DNA of 9,202 nucleotides from Caulobacteraceae bacterium (lineage in GTDB: Bacteria > Pseudomonadota > Alphaproteobacteria > Caulobacterales > Caulobacteraceae): positions 1 to 9,202 of the forward strand of contig JACDGF010000057.1 of NCBI GenBank assembly GCA_013815405.1. The letters run 5' to 3'. The position numbers and the translations under genes are program-made. Below are positions 1-6,516 of this stretch, piece after piece (position 1 is the stretch's first letter; each line of letters opens with the position of its first letter). The notes beneath the pieces were generated by a model that saw only the letters and a program-made list of their open reading frames with translations, did no database searches and was not told the origin of the DNA.

Positions 1-110
1 CTCCGGGACGGCCGCCCTGGAGCGTAGAGCCGGGGCCTAGGCAGGTTTGCCTGGGGACCGGCGCCAGCAATGCCGTGCGACCGCACGGCCACGACCAGCG
101 CCAGGGTTCA

Positions 111-142
111 TGGATCCCCGGGACTTGCGCCCGGGGATGACG
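111..142. repeat. Intergenic palindromic repeat of alphaproteobacterial type
   Basis: A perfect 9-bp inverted repeat, ATCCCCGGG at 114-122 and CCCGGGGAT at 130-138, encloses a 7-base loop and is flanked by TGG and GACG. The pattern TGGATCCCCGGG, short loop, CCCGGGGATGACG resembles a dispersed REP-like family I recall from many alphaproteobacterial intergenic regions. There is no T-run on either side, so it is not a typical intrinsic terminator, although it lies beyond the 3' end of the minus-strand oxidoreductase gene. Only one copy is present in the window, so the repeat label rests on recollection of the family. Confidence 0.55.
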
Positions 143-243
143 GTGGAAATGGGATGAATCGACTTGAGCGTCGCGAGATGCGCATCAACCCTTCCACGCC
201 CCGAACGACCACCTCGCCCGGCCGCCGTTCGAGGCGATTGTTT

Positions 244-262
244 CCCCAACGGTCCCTTGGGG
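244..262 (-). terminator. Weak hairpin downstream of the oxidoreductase gene
   Basis: CCCCAA at 244-249 pairs with TTGGGG at 257-262 across a 7-base loop, about 80 bases past the stop codon of the minus-strand gene. Read on the minus strand, the stem is followed by AAAC rather than a T-tract, so it is at best a poor intrinsic terminator. No better candidate was seen closer to the stop. Confidence 0.2.
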
Positions 263-340
263 CCGCCAACCGGAGGGGAGCGGGTCATGGGGCGCATCGA
301 AAGATTTGAATACGAAGCGCACCAAGGCATCGCCCCTCCC

Positions 341-1348
341 CTATTCCGCCGCGAACGCCAAGGCCGCGCCGGCGGTGTAGCCGGTCTTGGCCGCGAGATC
401 CGCCTTGGCGGCTTCGTATTCGGCGGCGAGGCGCGCCACCAGCTCGCCGGCGCCGGGAACGGATTTGACCGCCCCGATGCCCTGGCCGCAGCCCCAGATG
501 TCGCGCCAGGCCTTGGCCTCCTGATTGCCACCGGAGCCGAAGTTCATCTTGGAGGGATCGGCCTGGGGCAGGTTTTCCGGGTCTAGGCCGGCGCGCTCGA
601 TGCTGGGGCGAAGATAGTTGCCCAGAACCCCGGTGAAGAGGTTGGTGTAGACGATGTCCTCGCCGCCGCCCTCGACGATCATCTCTTTGTAGGCGGCCGC
701 GGCGTTGGCCTCCACGGTGGCGATAAAGGCCGAGCCGACATAGGCCAGATCCGCCCCCATGGCCTGGGCGGCCAGCACCGCGCCGCCGGTGGCGATGGCC
801 CCGGAAAGGGCGATCGGCCCGTCGAACCAGGCGCGCAGCTCCTGGACCATGGCGAAGGGCGAGAGCCGGCTGGCGTGCCCGCCCGCGCCGGCCGCCACCG
901 GGATCAGGCCGTCGGCGCCCTTCTCGATCGCCTTGCGGGCGAAGCGCTCGGAGATCACGTCGTGCAGGACGACGCCGCCCCAGCCGTGGACGGCGGCGTT
1001 GACGTCCTCGCGCGCGCCCAGGGAGGTGATGACCACCGGGACCTTGTATCTGGCGCACAGCTCGACATCGTCTTGGAGGCGGTTGTTGGTCTTGTGGACG
1101 ATCTGGTTGACCGCGAAGGGGGCGGCCGGGGCGGCCGGGTTCGCGCGGTCCCAGTCGGCCAGTTCCTCGGTGATCCTGGCCAGCCACTCGTCGAGCTGGG
1201 AAAGGGGCCGGGCGTTCAAGGAGGGAAAGGCGCCGACGATCCCGGCCTTGCACTGGGCGATGACCAGGTCGGGGCCGGAGACGATGAACAGCGGCGATCC
1301 GATCACCGGCAGGCGCAGGCGGTCGCGCAGGATGGGCGGCAAGGACAC
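341..1348 (-). CDS. Nitronate monooxygenase / 2-nitropropane dioxygenase family flavoenzyme
   Basis: This cytoplasmic TIM-barrel FMN enzyme of 335 residues belongs to the family that oxidises alkyl nitronates to carbonyl compounds and nitrite, though many members have unknown substrates. The barrel begins with PVIGSPLFIVSGPDL near residue 14. VAAGAGGHASRLSPF (151-165) carries the His (H158) at the position of the family's catalytic base. LSGAIATGG (181-189) and GADLAYVGSAFIAT (198-211) match the FMN phosphate-binding strands. I chose the GTG start at 1348-1346 because AGAGGA (1363-1358) lies 9 bases upstream; an in-frame TTG at 1366 would add six residues but has no such site. It lacks a signal peptide and has no apparent link to the phosphate genes. 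The family is clear, but the nitronate substrate is not established for this subgroup; an enoyl-ACP reductase II-like or other flavin oxidoreductase is possible. Confidence 0.88.
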   Translation of the reverse strand: MSLPPILRDRLRLPVIGSPLFIVSGPDLVIAQCKAGIVGAFPSLNARPLSQLDEWLARITEELADWDRANPAAPAAPFAVNQIVHKTNNRLQDDVELCARYKVPVVITSLGAREDVNAAVHGWGGVVLHDVISERFARKAIEKGADGLIPVAAGAGGHASRLSPFAMVQELRAWFDGPIALSGAIATGGAVLAAQAMGADLAYVGSAFIATVEANAAAAYKEMIVEGGGEDIVYTNLFTGVLGNYLRPSIERAGLDPENLPQADPSKMNFGSGGNQEAKAWRDIWGCGQGIGAVKSVPGAGELVARLAAEYEAAKADLAAKTGYTAGAALAFAAE

Positions 1349-1409
1349 GGGCGAGGTTCCTCTCAAGGTGAACGGCGATCAGGTGTAGCCGGTCCCGGCC
1401 GCTTGGCAA

Positions 1410-1431
1410 GACGGCCCTTGCGCCGGCCGTC
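1410..1431. other. Inverted repeat in the divergent spacer (first)
   Basis: GACGGCC (1410-1416) and GGCCGTC (1425-1431) form a perfect 7-bp inverted repeat around an 8-base centre. It lies about 60 bases upstream of the oxidoreductase start and 63 bases before the ATG of the repeat-protein gene. It could be an operator or a leader hairpin, but in GC-rich DNA a repeat of this size can occur by chance. Confidence 0.3.
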
Positions 1432-1449
1432 CCGAGAGCGTCCGATGAG

Positions 1450-1472
1450 CCCGATGGTCCGGAACCGTCGGG
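1450..1472 (+). other. Hairpin just upstream of the repeat-protein gene
   Basis: CCCGATGGT (1450-1458) pairs with ACCGTCGGG (1464-1472) in a 9-bp stem with one G-T wobble and a 5-base loop CCGGA. It ends 10 bases before the ACGGAG ribosome binding site (1483-1488) of the gene at 1495. In RNA it would form a stable 5' leader hairpin; in DNA it could be a binding site for a dimeric regulator. No -10/-35 pair is obvious around it. Confidence 0.35.
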
Positions 1473-1494
1473 CTCCGGCGCCACGGAGCGGATC

Positions 1495-3273
1495 ATGACC
1501 CAAATTCACTGGTTCAATCAGGTCAGCGCGGACTTCGACACGCCGGCCGACTGGTCCGGCGGCGCGGTTCCCGGTCGTCGTGACACCGCCATTCTCGATG
1601 AGGGAGGCGGGCGCCTACACCGTCACCGCCTCGGCCGGCGAGACGGTCCGCCGTCTCCAGATCGCCGCCAACGCCACCTTGTCGATCACCGGCGGGGCCT
1701 TCACCGCCGAGGCGGGCACGGGGGCGGGGGCCAACGCCGGCGCGATCCTGATCGGCGAGGGCGCGAGGCTGGTGGTCGGCCGCGCCCTGGACAACAGCGG
1801 CCTGATCACCCTCGACACCGGCGGCGGCGTCGCCGAACTGCTGTTCAACGACGACACGACCTTGAGCGGCGGCGGCCACATCGACCTGGGGGACGGCCGC
1901 GCCAACCTTCTCACCGGAACATCGGGGAACGTCGTCCTCACCAATGTCGACAACACCCTCTTCGGGTCCGGCCGTCTAGGATCCGGCCGGCTGACGCTGC
2001 TCAACCGGTCGCGGGGCGTCATCGACGCCAGAGGCGACCAGGCCCTGATCCTGAACACCTCCGGCCGGGTTCTCTACAACGACGGCCTGATCGAGGGCAC
2101 GGGCGCCGGCGGCCTGACGATCAAGAACACCGTGGTCTTCAACGGCTATCCGGTCAGCGACGGCGTCATCCTGGCGGCGGATGGCTCAAAGGTGCGCCTG
2201 CGCGGCGCCGCGATCTTCGGCGGCACGCTCGAATCGACCGGCTCGGGCAAGATCGTCACCGGCCGGGCGGGGGTCTCGCGCGGCTTCCACAACGAACTCG
2301 ACGGCCGAACCTACGCCGTCCACAATCAAGCCGGGCTGCTGGTCGCCGACCACACCTCCCTGGCCATCCAGGGAGAGATTCACAACACCGGCAGGATCAC
2401 CCTGGGCGCCCGCGGCCACTTCGCCGATCTGATCGTCAACACATCGAACGCGACCCTGACCGGCGGCGGGTCCGTCCGCCTGCGCGGCGACGCCGGCGAT
2501 CGCTTCTACGGCGCCGCGGCGACCGCGACCTTGACCAATGTCGACAACCGGATCGGCGGCGGCGGCCTTTTGGGCCATGGCGTCCTCACCTTGGTGAACC
2601 AGGCGGGCGGCGTGATCGTCGCCGGCGGCGCGAGCGCCCTGATCATCGACACGGGGACCAGGACCCTCGTCAACGCCGGGATCATCAAAGCGACCGGGCC
2701 GGGCGGCGGGCTGATCACGAGCGCGGTCGACAACACCGGAACCTTGAAGGCCGCCGGCGGCGATCTGACGGTGATGGGGGCGGTGACCGGAAACGGATCG
2801 GCGACCATCCGCGGCGCGACCCTCGCCTTTGGTTCGAACTTCACCGAAACGGTCGGTTTCACCGGAGCGACCGGTGTGCTGGAGCTGGCCCGGTCGCAGA
2901 GCTATGCCGGCAAGATCAAGGGCTTCTCCCTGACCGGCGGCACATCGCTGGGTCTGCGCGACATCGGCTTTACCGGCGCCGGCGAGGCGAGCTTCAGCGG
3001 AGACCGCCACTCCGGCGTTCTCACGGTGAGCGACGGAATCCACACCGCCCACATCACCCTGATCGCGACTATACCGGCGCGGCCGTCGTCGCCAGCGACG
3101 ACGGCCAGGGCGGGGTCGTCGTGGCCGGCGCGTCGCCGCGTCCGGCGACCGTTCCGCCGTTCGTCTCGGCCATGGCGATCCTGGGCGCCGGCGCCGGAGA
3201 AGCGGCCCACGCGGCGAACGCGCACGCCCCGCCCGTTTCCCATCTGGCCGTCCTCGGCGCCCACTACGCTTAA
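1495..3273 (+). CDS. Beta-strand repeat adhesin-like protein, broken by two compensating frameshifts
   Basis: The reconstructed product is about 592 residues, rich in Gly, Asn, Thr and Val with short alternating strands, as in right-handed beta-helix surface proteins of alphaproteobacteria. The N-terminus (MTQIHWFNQVSADF, then DWSGGAVPG and TAILDEG) reads in one frame up to about 1605. From AYTVTASAGETV (1613) to HITLI (3064) coding continues in the next frame, and DYTGAAVVASDDGQGG onward returns to the first frame, ending at TAA 3271-3273. One extra base near 1602-1608 and one missing base near 3064-3067 (ATCGGCGACTAT would read IGDY) explain everything. Two modules share LTNVDN, LTLVNQAGGVI and VNAGIIKATG-type strings about 198 codons apart. 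The ATG at 1495 has ACGGAG six bases upstream. No Sec signal, RTX nonapeptides or C-terminal barrel is visible. The open frame 1580-3334 alone would carry foreign Arg/Pro-rich sequence at its end. It is either a real pseudogene or two sequencing indels; function is unknown. Confidence 0.75.
   Translation: MTQIHWFNQVSADFDTPADWSGGAVPGRRDTAILDEGGGRLHRHRLGRRDGPPSPDRRQRHLVDHRRGLHRRGGHGGGGQRRRDPDRRGREAGGRPRPGQQRPDHPRHRRRRRRTAVQRRHDLERRRPHRPGGRPRQPSHRNIGERRPHQCRQHPLRVRPSRIRPADAAQPVAGRHRRQRRPGPDPEHLRPGSLQRRPDRGHGRRRPDDQEHRGLQRLSGQRRRHPGGGWLKGAPARRRDLRRHARIDRLGQDRHRPGGGLARLPQRTRRPNLRRPQSSRAAGRRPHLPGHPGRDSQHRQDHPGRPRPLRRSDRQHIERDPDRRRVRPPARRRRRSLLRRRGDRDLDQCRQPDRRRRPFGPWRPHLGEPGGRRDRRRRRERPDHRHGDQDPRQRRDHQSDRAGRRADHERGRQHRNLEGRRRRSDGDGGGDRKRIGDHPRRDPRLWFELHRNGRFHRSDRCAGAGPVAELCRQDQGLLPDRRHIAGSARHRLYRRRRGELQRRPPLRRSHGERRNPHRPHHPDRDYTGAAVVASDDGQGGVVVAGASPRPATVPPFVSAMAILGAGAGEAAHAANAHAPPVSHLAVLGAHYA
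1790..2760 (+). repeat. Duplicated module within the repeat protein, about 594-base spacing
   Basis: The segment starting near LDNSGLITLD (about 1790) resembles the one starting near IHNTGRITLG (about 2380). Matching landmarks follow in the same order: a TLSGGG / TLTGGG strand, LTNVDN, a GRLGSGRLTLLN / GLLGHGVLTLVN strand, RGVIDARGDQALILNT / GGVIVAGGASALIIDT, and NDGLIEGTGAGGL / NAGIIKATGPGGG. At DNA level the 15-base string ACCAATGTCGACAAC is identical at 1940-1954 and 2534-2548, exactly 594 bases (198 codons) apart. This indicates an old internal duplication of a beta-helix module. Confidence 0.7.
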
Positions 3274-3301
3274 GGAACCGGCCGGCCCGCCGAACGCGCA
3301 C

Positions 3302-3335
3302 GCCGTACAAAACTGTCACAAAATCCCCCTATGAG
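3302..3335 (+). promoter_or_regulatory. Candidate Pho box and -10 element for the pst operon
   Basis: CTGTCAC at 3313-3319 matches the PhoB half-site (CTGTCAT/C). The preceding 11-base unit GCCGTACAAAA (3302-3312) aligns with CTGTCACAAAA (3313-3323) and is identical over its last six bases, giving the expected 11-base direct-repeat register, although the upstream half-site is degenerate. TATGAG at 3330-3335 starts 10 bases after the strong heptamer, the spacing of PhoB-activated promoters in which the Pho box replaces the -35 element. The inferred start near 3342 leaves a leader of roughly 150 bases before pstS. PhoB encoded at the end of this operon would be the activator. No second CTGTCAC site was noticed in the window. 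Confidence 0.6.
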
Positions 3336-3493
3336 GACGCCATCCGGACCGGGGCGAATCACGGGCGCGACGGGGCCGCTAAATGTTTACCCATGGCGAC
3401 GGTTTCGCCCCCTATCGCTAAGCTGATATCCGGCCCTCTGTGACCGGTCGCGGGGATGCGGCCCATTCGCGGGCGCGACATAAGGAGACGACG

Positions 3494-4525
3494 ATGCTGA
3501 AGACACTTTTCGCCGCGGCGCTGGGCGCGGCGCTCGCCGCGGGCGCCGCGAGCGCGGCCAATCTCTCCGGCGCCGGGGCCACCTTCCCCGCCCCGGTCTA
3601 CGCCAAATGGGCGGAGAGCTACAAGGCCCAGAGCGGCAACGCCCTCAATTACCAGGCGATCGGCTCGGGCGGGGGGATAAAGCAGATCAACGCCAATACG
3701 GTGGACTTCGGCGCGTCCGACAAACCCCTGAAACCCGACGCCCTGGCGGCCGCCGGACTCGTACAATTTCCCACCGTCATCGGCGGCGTGGTGCCGGTGA
3801 TGAACCTGCCGGGGATCAAGCCGGGCGAGGTGCGGATCACCGGCCCGATCCTGGCCGACATCTATCGCGGCATCCGCAAGAAGTGGAACGATCCGGTGAT
3901 CGCCTCCTTCAACCCGGGGGTGAAGCTGCCAAACCTGCCGATCACCGTCGTCCACCGATCCGACGGCTCGGGCACCACCTTCCTGTTCACCAGCTATCTG
4001 GCGATGAAGGCGCCGCATTGGGCCGCCGGCCCCGGGGCCAGCGATTCGGTCAGCTGGCCCACCGGCATCGGCGGCAAGGGCAACGACGGGGTCGCCGCCT
4101 TCGTCAAGCAGACGCCCGGGGCGATCGGTTACGTGGAATACGCCTACGCCAAGCAGAACAAGATGACCTATGCGGTGATGCAGAACAAGGCCGGCAAGTG
4201 GGTTTCCCCCACCGCCCCGGCCTTCGCCGCCGCCGCCGCCGGGGCCAAGTGGCAGGCCGCTCCCGGCTTCTACCTCCTCCTGCTCGACCAGGCCGGGCCC
4301 GGCGCCTGGCCGATCACCGGGGCGACCTTCATCCTAATGCACGCCAAGCAGACCAACGCCCAGACCGGCCACGACGTCCTGGCCTTCTTCGACTGGGCGT
4401 ACAAGAACGGCAACCCCGCCGCCGCGGCCCTGGACTACGTGCCCCTGCCCGAGCCGGTGAAGGCGCTGGTGCGGCGGTCCTGGGGGAAGATCACCGGCCC
4501 GGACGGCAAGCCGGTTTACCGGTAG
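3494..4525 (+). CDS. pstS: Periplasmic phosphate-binding protein PstS
   Basis: This is the substrate-binding subunit of the high-affinity PstSCAB phosphate ABC transporter, 343 residues, exported to the periplasm. A Sec signal peptide is clear: MLKTLF, an Ala/Leu-rich core, and ASA at 19-21 before the mature ANLSGAG. Phosphate-contact segments follow in family order: GAGATFPAPVY (26-36), GSGGGIKQI (58-66), FGASDKPL (72-79), RSDGSGTTFLFTSYL (155-169, with D157 and T161/T162), and GIGGKGNDGV (191-200). The ATG at 3494 has AAGGAG (3482-3487) six bases upstream; an in-frame GTG at 3440 would put 18 charged residues before the signal peptide and is rejected. It is the first gene of the operon, about 150 bases behind the candidate Pho box, so phosphate starvation should induce it. 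A 177-base spacer with a palindromic repeat separates it from pstC. Length and motifs are normal for the family. Confidence 0.97.
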   Translation: MLKTLFAAALGAALAAGAASAANLSGAGATFPAPVYAKWAESYKAQSGNALNYQAIGSGGGIKQINANTVDFGASDKPLKPDALAAAGLVQFPTVIGGVVPVMNLPGIKPGEVRITGPILADIYRGIRKKWNDPVIASFNPGVKLPNLPITVVHRSDGSGTTFLFTSYLAMKAPHWAAGPGASDSVSWPTGIGGKGNDGVAAFVKQTPGAIGYVEYAYAKQNKMTYAVMQNKAGKWVSPTAPAFAAAAAGAKWQAAPGFYLLLLDQAGPGAWPITGATFILMHAKQTNAQTGHDVLAFFDWAYKNGNPAAAALDYVPLPEPVKALVRRSWGKITGPDGKPVYR

Positions 4526-4562
4526 GGCTGGGCCGATTGGCTAGCGTGCCGACCGCCGCCTT

Positions 4563-4668
4563 GCGCCCCCTCCACCGCTTCGCGGTCCCCCTCCCCCGTG
4601 AAGAGGCACAGGGGGGGATTTATTCAATTCTCCCATGCGAGCGCAGCGGAGCGGGGGCGGTGGCGCGG
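4563..4668. repeat. GC-rich palindromic repeat between pstS and pstC
   Basis: The spacer has a distinctive composition: C-rich blocks on the left (4566-4597), G-rich blocks on the right (4611-4617 and 4652-4656), and an AT-rich centre TTTATTCAATTC. ACCGC and GCGGT (4574-4586) make a small hairpin. CCCCCGTG (4593-4600) pairs with CACAGGGGG (4607-4615) with one bulged A. The outer ends GCGCCCCCTCCACCGC and GCGGGGGCGGTGGCGC are imperfectly complementary. I recall similar C-tract / palindrome / ATTCAATTCTCC elements dispersed in Caulobacteraceae intergenic regions. Placed after pstS, it could stabilise the pstS message or reduce read-through into pstCAB, as REP elements do after malE in E. coli; that role is inference. 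Confidence 0.5.
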
Positions 4669-4702
4669 GGCGGCGACCGCCAAAGGCTGGATCGATAGCC
4701 CC

Positions 4703-5662
4703 ATGACCGCCGCCGCGATCCCGACCGCCCCCCACCGCCGCGCCTCGGCCAAGGGGTCGGGGTTCGAGCCGGTGTTCGAGGGGCTGTGCTTCGCCGCCGC
4801 GACCGCGCTGCTGGCCGCCCTGGGCGGGGTGCTGGTGTCGCTGGCGATCGGCGGGGCGCCGGCGATAGCGAAGTTCGGGCTGTCGTTTATCACCCGGTCC
4901 GAGTGGGACCCGGTCAAGGAGGTCTACGGCGCGGCCGGACCGGTGGTCGGCACCCTGATCACCTCCGCCCTGGCCCTGGCGATCTCCTTGCCGATCGCCG
5001 GCGGGGTCGCCTTCTTCCTGGTCGAGCTGTGCCCGGCGGTGCTGCGCCGGCCGATCGGCACGGCGGTCGAACTCCTGGCCGGCATCCCCTCGATCGTCTA
5101 CGGCATGTGGGGCCTGTTCGTGTTCGCCCCGGTGTTCGCCAGGTACGTCGAGATCCCGGCCATGGGGGCCGCGCCCCCCGGGAGCTTTTGGGAAGGCCTG
5201 GTCCAGGGCATTCCCAACGGCTCGGGCATATTGGCCGCCTCGATCATCCTGGCGATCATGATCCTGCCGTTCATGGCCGCGACCTTGCGCGAGCTGCTGA
5301 TGACCGTGCCCACCCAGGTGCGCGAGAGCGCCTATGGCCTGGGCGCCACCACCGCCGAGGTGGTGATGAGCGTCACCCTGCCCTACATCCGGCGCGGGGC
5401 CATCGGGGCGGTGATGCTGGGCCTGGGCCGGGCGCTGGGTGAGACCATGGCGGTGACCTTCATCATCGGCAACGCCCACGGCTTTCCCAAGGGCCTGTTC
5501 GACGCCGGCTCGACCATCGCCTCGACCATCGCCAATGAGTTCAACGAGGCCAGCGGCCTGCAGGCCTCGGCCCTGATCGCGCTTGGACTGGTGCTGTTCC
5601 TGATCACCTTCACCGTGCTCGCCCTGGCCCGGCTCCTCCTGCGCAATCAGGCGAGGGTCTAG
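4703..5662 (+). CDS. pstC: Phosphate ABC transporter permease PstC
   Basis: This is one of the two inner-membrane channel subunits of PstSCAB, 319 residues. Six hydrophobic segments are visible: about 26-50, 80-108, 126-146, 175-198, 234-256 and 288-312, as expected. ELLAGIPSIVYGMWGLFVFAP (123-143) is a strong PstC signature. The EAA-type cytoplasmic loop that contacts PstB lies at about 207-243, around RESAYGLGATTAEVVMSV and TLPYIRRG, and runs into GLGRALGETMAVTFIIGN (240-257). The ATG at 4703 is the only sensible start, as the open frame upstream runs through the palindromic repeat. Its ribosome binding site is poor: the nearest purine run, AAAGG, is 16 bases away. This may reflect modest translation relative to pstS. 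It is followed two bases later by pstA. Confidence 0.95.
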   Translation: MTAAAIPTAPHRRASAKGSGFEPVFEGLCFAAATALLAALGGVLVSLAIGGAPAIAKFGLSFITRSEWDPVKEVYGAAGPVVGTLITSALALAISLPIAGGVAFFLVELCPAVLRRPIGTAVELLAGIPSIVYGMWGLFVFAPVFARYVEIPAMGAAPPGSFWEGLVQGIPNGSGILAASIILAIMILPFMAATLRELLMTVPTQVRESAYGLGATTAEVVMSVTLPYIRRGAIGAVMLGLGRALGETMAVTFIIGNAHGFPKGLFDAGSTIASTIANEFNEASGLQASALIALGLVLFLITFTVLALARLLLRNQARV

Positions 5663-5664
5663 AG

Positions 5665-6516
5665 GTGGCCGTCTCCGCCGCCCGCGTCGCCTCCCGCCGC
5701 CTCGCCAACGGGGCGTTCGTCGCCTTCTGCGTGGCGGTGACCGCTGTCGCCCTGACCGCCCTGGCCCTGATCCTCTATTCCCTGGTGACCCAAGGGGTCG
5801 CCGGCCTGAACCTCGACATCCTCACCAAGTCGACCCCGGCGGCGGGCACCCCCGGCGGCCTGATCAACGCCATCGTCGGCTCGGTGATGATGTCGCTCCT
5901 GGGCATGGCCATCGCCCTGGTCGTCGGCATACTGGCCGGCACGTGGCTCGCCGAATACGCCGGGTCCAGCCGCTACGGCGCCGTGGTCCGGTTCCTGAAC
6001 GATGTATTGCTGTCGGCCCCCTCGATCCTGGTGGGGCTGTTCGTCTATGAGGTCCTGGTCGCGCCGTTCAAGGGCTTCTCCGGCTTCGCCGGGGGCGTCG
6101 CCCTGGCCCTGCTGGCGGCCCCGGTGATCACCCGCACCACCGAGGATGTGCTCCATATCCAGCCGACGTCCCTGAGGGAATCCGGCGCGGCCCTGGGCTC
6201 GCCGGCGCAGCATGTGATCCGCGCCATCCTGTGGCGGGCCGCGTCGGGGGGCATCCTCACCGGCGGGCTCCTGGCGTTCGCGCGGATCAGCGGGGAGACA
6301 GCGCCCCTGTTGTTCACCTCACTCAACAACCAGTTCTTCAGCTGGAACATGTTCGCGCCGATGGCCAGCCTGCCGGTGGTCATCTTCCAGGACGCCTTGA
6401 CCCCCTATCCCGACCTCAATCGCCTGGCGTGGGCCGGCGCCCTGATCATCGCCGCCTCCGTGCTCGGCGTGACCATCGTCGCCCGCCTCCTCTCCCCCGA
6501 GCCGAGACGTTCATGA
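5665..6516 (+). CDS. pstA: Phosphate ABC transporter permease PstA
   Basis: This is the second channel subunit, 283 residues, pairing with PstC in the inner membrane. Hydrophobic segments lie near 17-41, 66-97, 113-134, 143-156, 197-217 and 254-276. Family landmarks include [17 protein letters not shown] (62-78) and [18 protein letters not shown] (111-128). The EAA loop [20 protein letters not shown] (171-190) leads into [20 protein letters not shown] (200-219). The start is GTG at 5665, two bases after the pstC stop (TAG 5660-5662), with GAGGG (5653-5657) seven bases upstream inside the end of pstC, so the two are translationally coupled. Its TGA overlaps the pstB ATG as ATGA. Some PstA proteins carry a long N-terminal extension; this is the short form. 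Confidence 0.95.
   Translation: MAVSAARVASRRLANGAFVAFCVAVTAVALTALALILYSLVTQGVAGLNLDILTKSTPAAGTPGGLINAIVGSVMMSLLGMAIALVVGILAGTWLAEYAGSSRYGAVVRFLNDVLLSAPSILVGLFVYEVLVAPFKGFSGFAGGVALALLAAPVITRTTEDVLHIQPTSLRESGAALGSPAQHVIRAILWRAASGGILTGGLLAFARISGETAPLLFTSLNNQFFSWNMFAPMASLPVVIFQDALTPYPDLNRLAWAGALIIAASVLGVTIVARLLSPEPRRS

Larger units (their letters stand above)
1..340. other. Left-edge region without a supportable gene
   Basis: No frame here shows a convincing start, ribosome binding site and protein-like composition. Short open frames exist on both strands but give Arg/Pro/Gly-rich translations typical of GC-rich non-coding DNA or of shadows running into the neighbouring minus-strand gene. A plus-strand gene could end at the very edge, with a stop at 25-27 or 38-40, but only 8 to 12 codons would be visible, too few to judge. 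The region does hold three inverted repeats: an 8-bp stem at 36-55 with one G-T pair, the palindrome at 111-142, and a 6-bp stem at 244-262. Confidence 0.6.

Noticed and set aside
285..1496. A 403-codon minus-strand open frame overlapping the oxidoreductase gene
   Set aside because: Its translation is Arg/Gly/Pro-rich with no recognisable domain; the overlapping frame 341-1348 has clear flavoenzyme motifs.
1598..3070. Programmed frameshifting as the explanation for the repeat-protein gene
   Set aside because: Two opposite shifts would be needed in one message and no slippery heptamer with a stimulatory structure was recognised; indels are simpler, though this was not excluded.
2186..3319. 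Long minus-strand open frame opposite the repeat-protein gene
   Set aside because: Low-complexity Arg/Gly/Ala translation, no start signal, and the plus strand explains the coding signal; long antisense frames are expected at this GC content.
3440..3493. Upstream GTG start for pstS
   Set aside because: It would place 18 mostly charged residues before a perfect signal peptide; the ATG at 3494 has AAGGAG correctly spaced.
3359..4018. Minus-strand open frame opposite the pstS promoter and 5' half
   Set aside because: Overlaps a secure gene and the Pho box, and its translation resembles no protein family.
4598..4702. Upstream GTG start for pstC
   Set aside because: The extra 35 residues would be encoded by the palindromic repeat and are not PstC-like.
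4541..5479. 312-codon minus-strand open frame opposite pstC
   Set aside because: Gln/Gly/His/Arg-rich shadow translation of a well-supported membrane protein gene.
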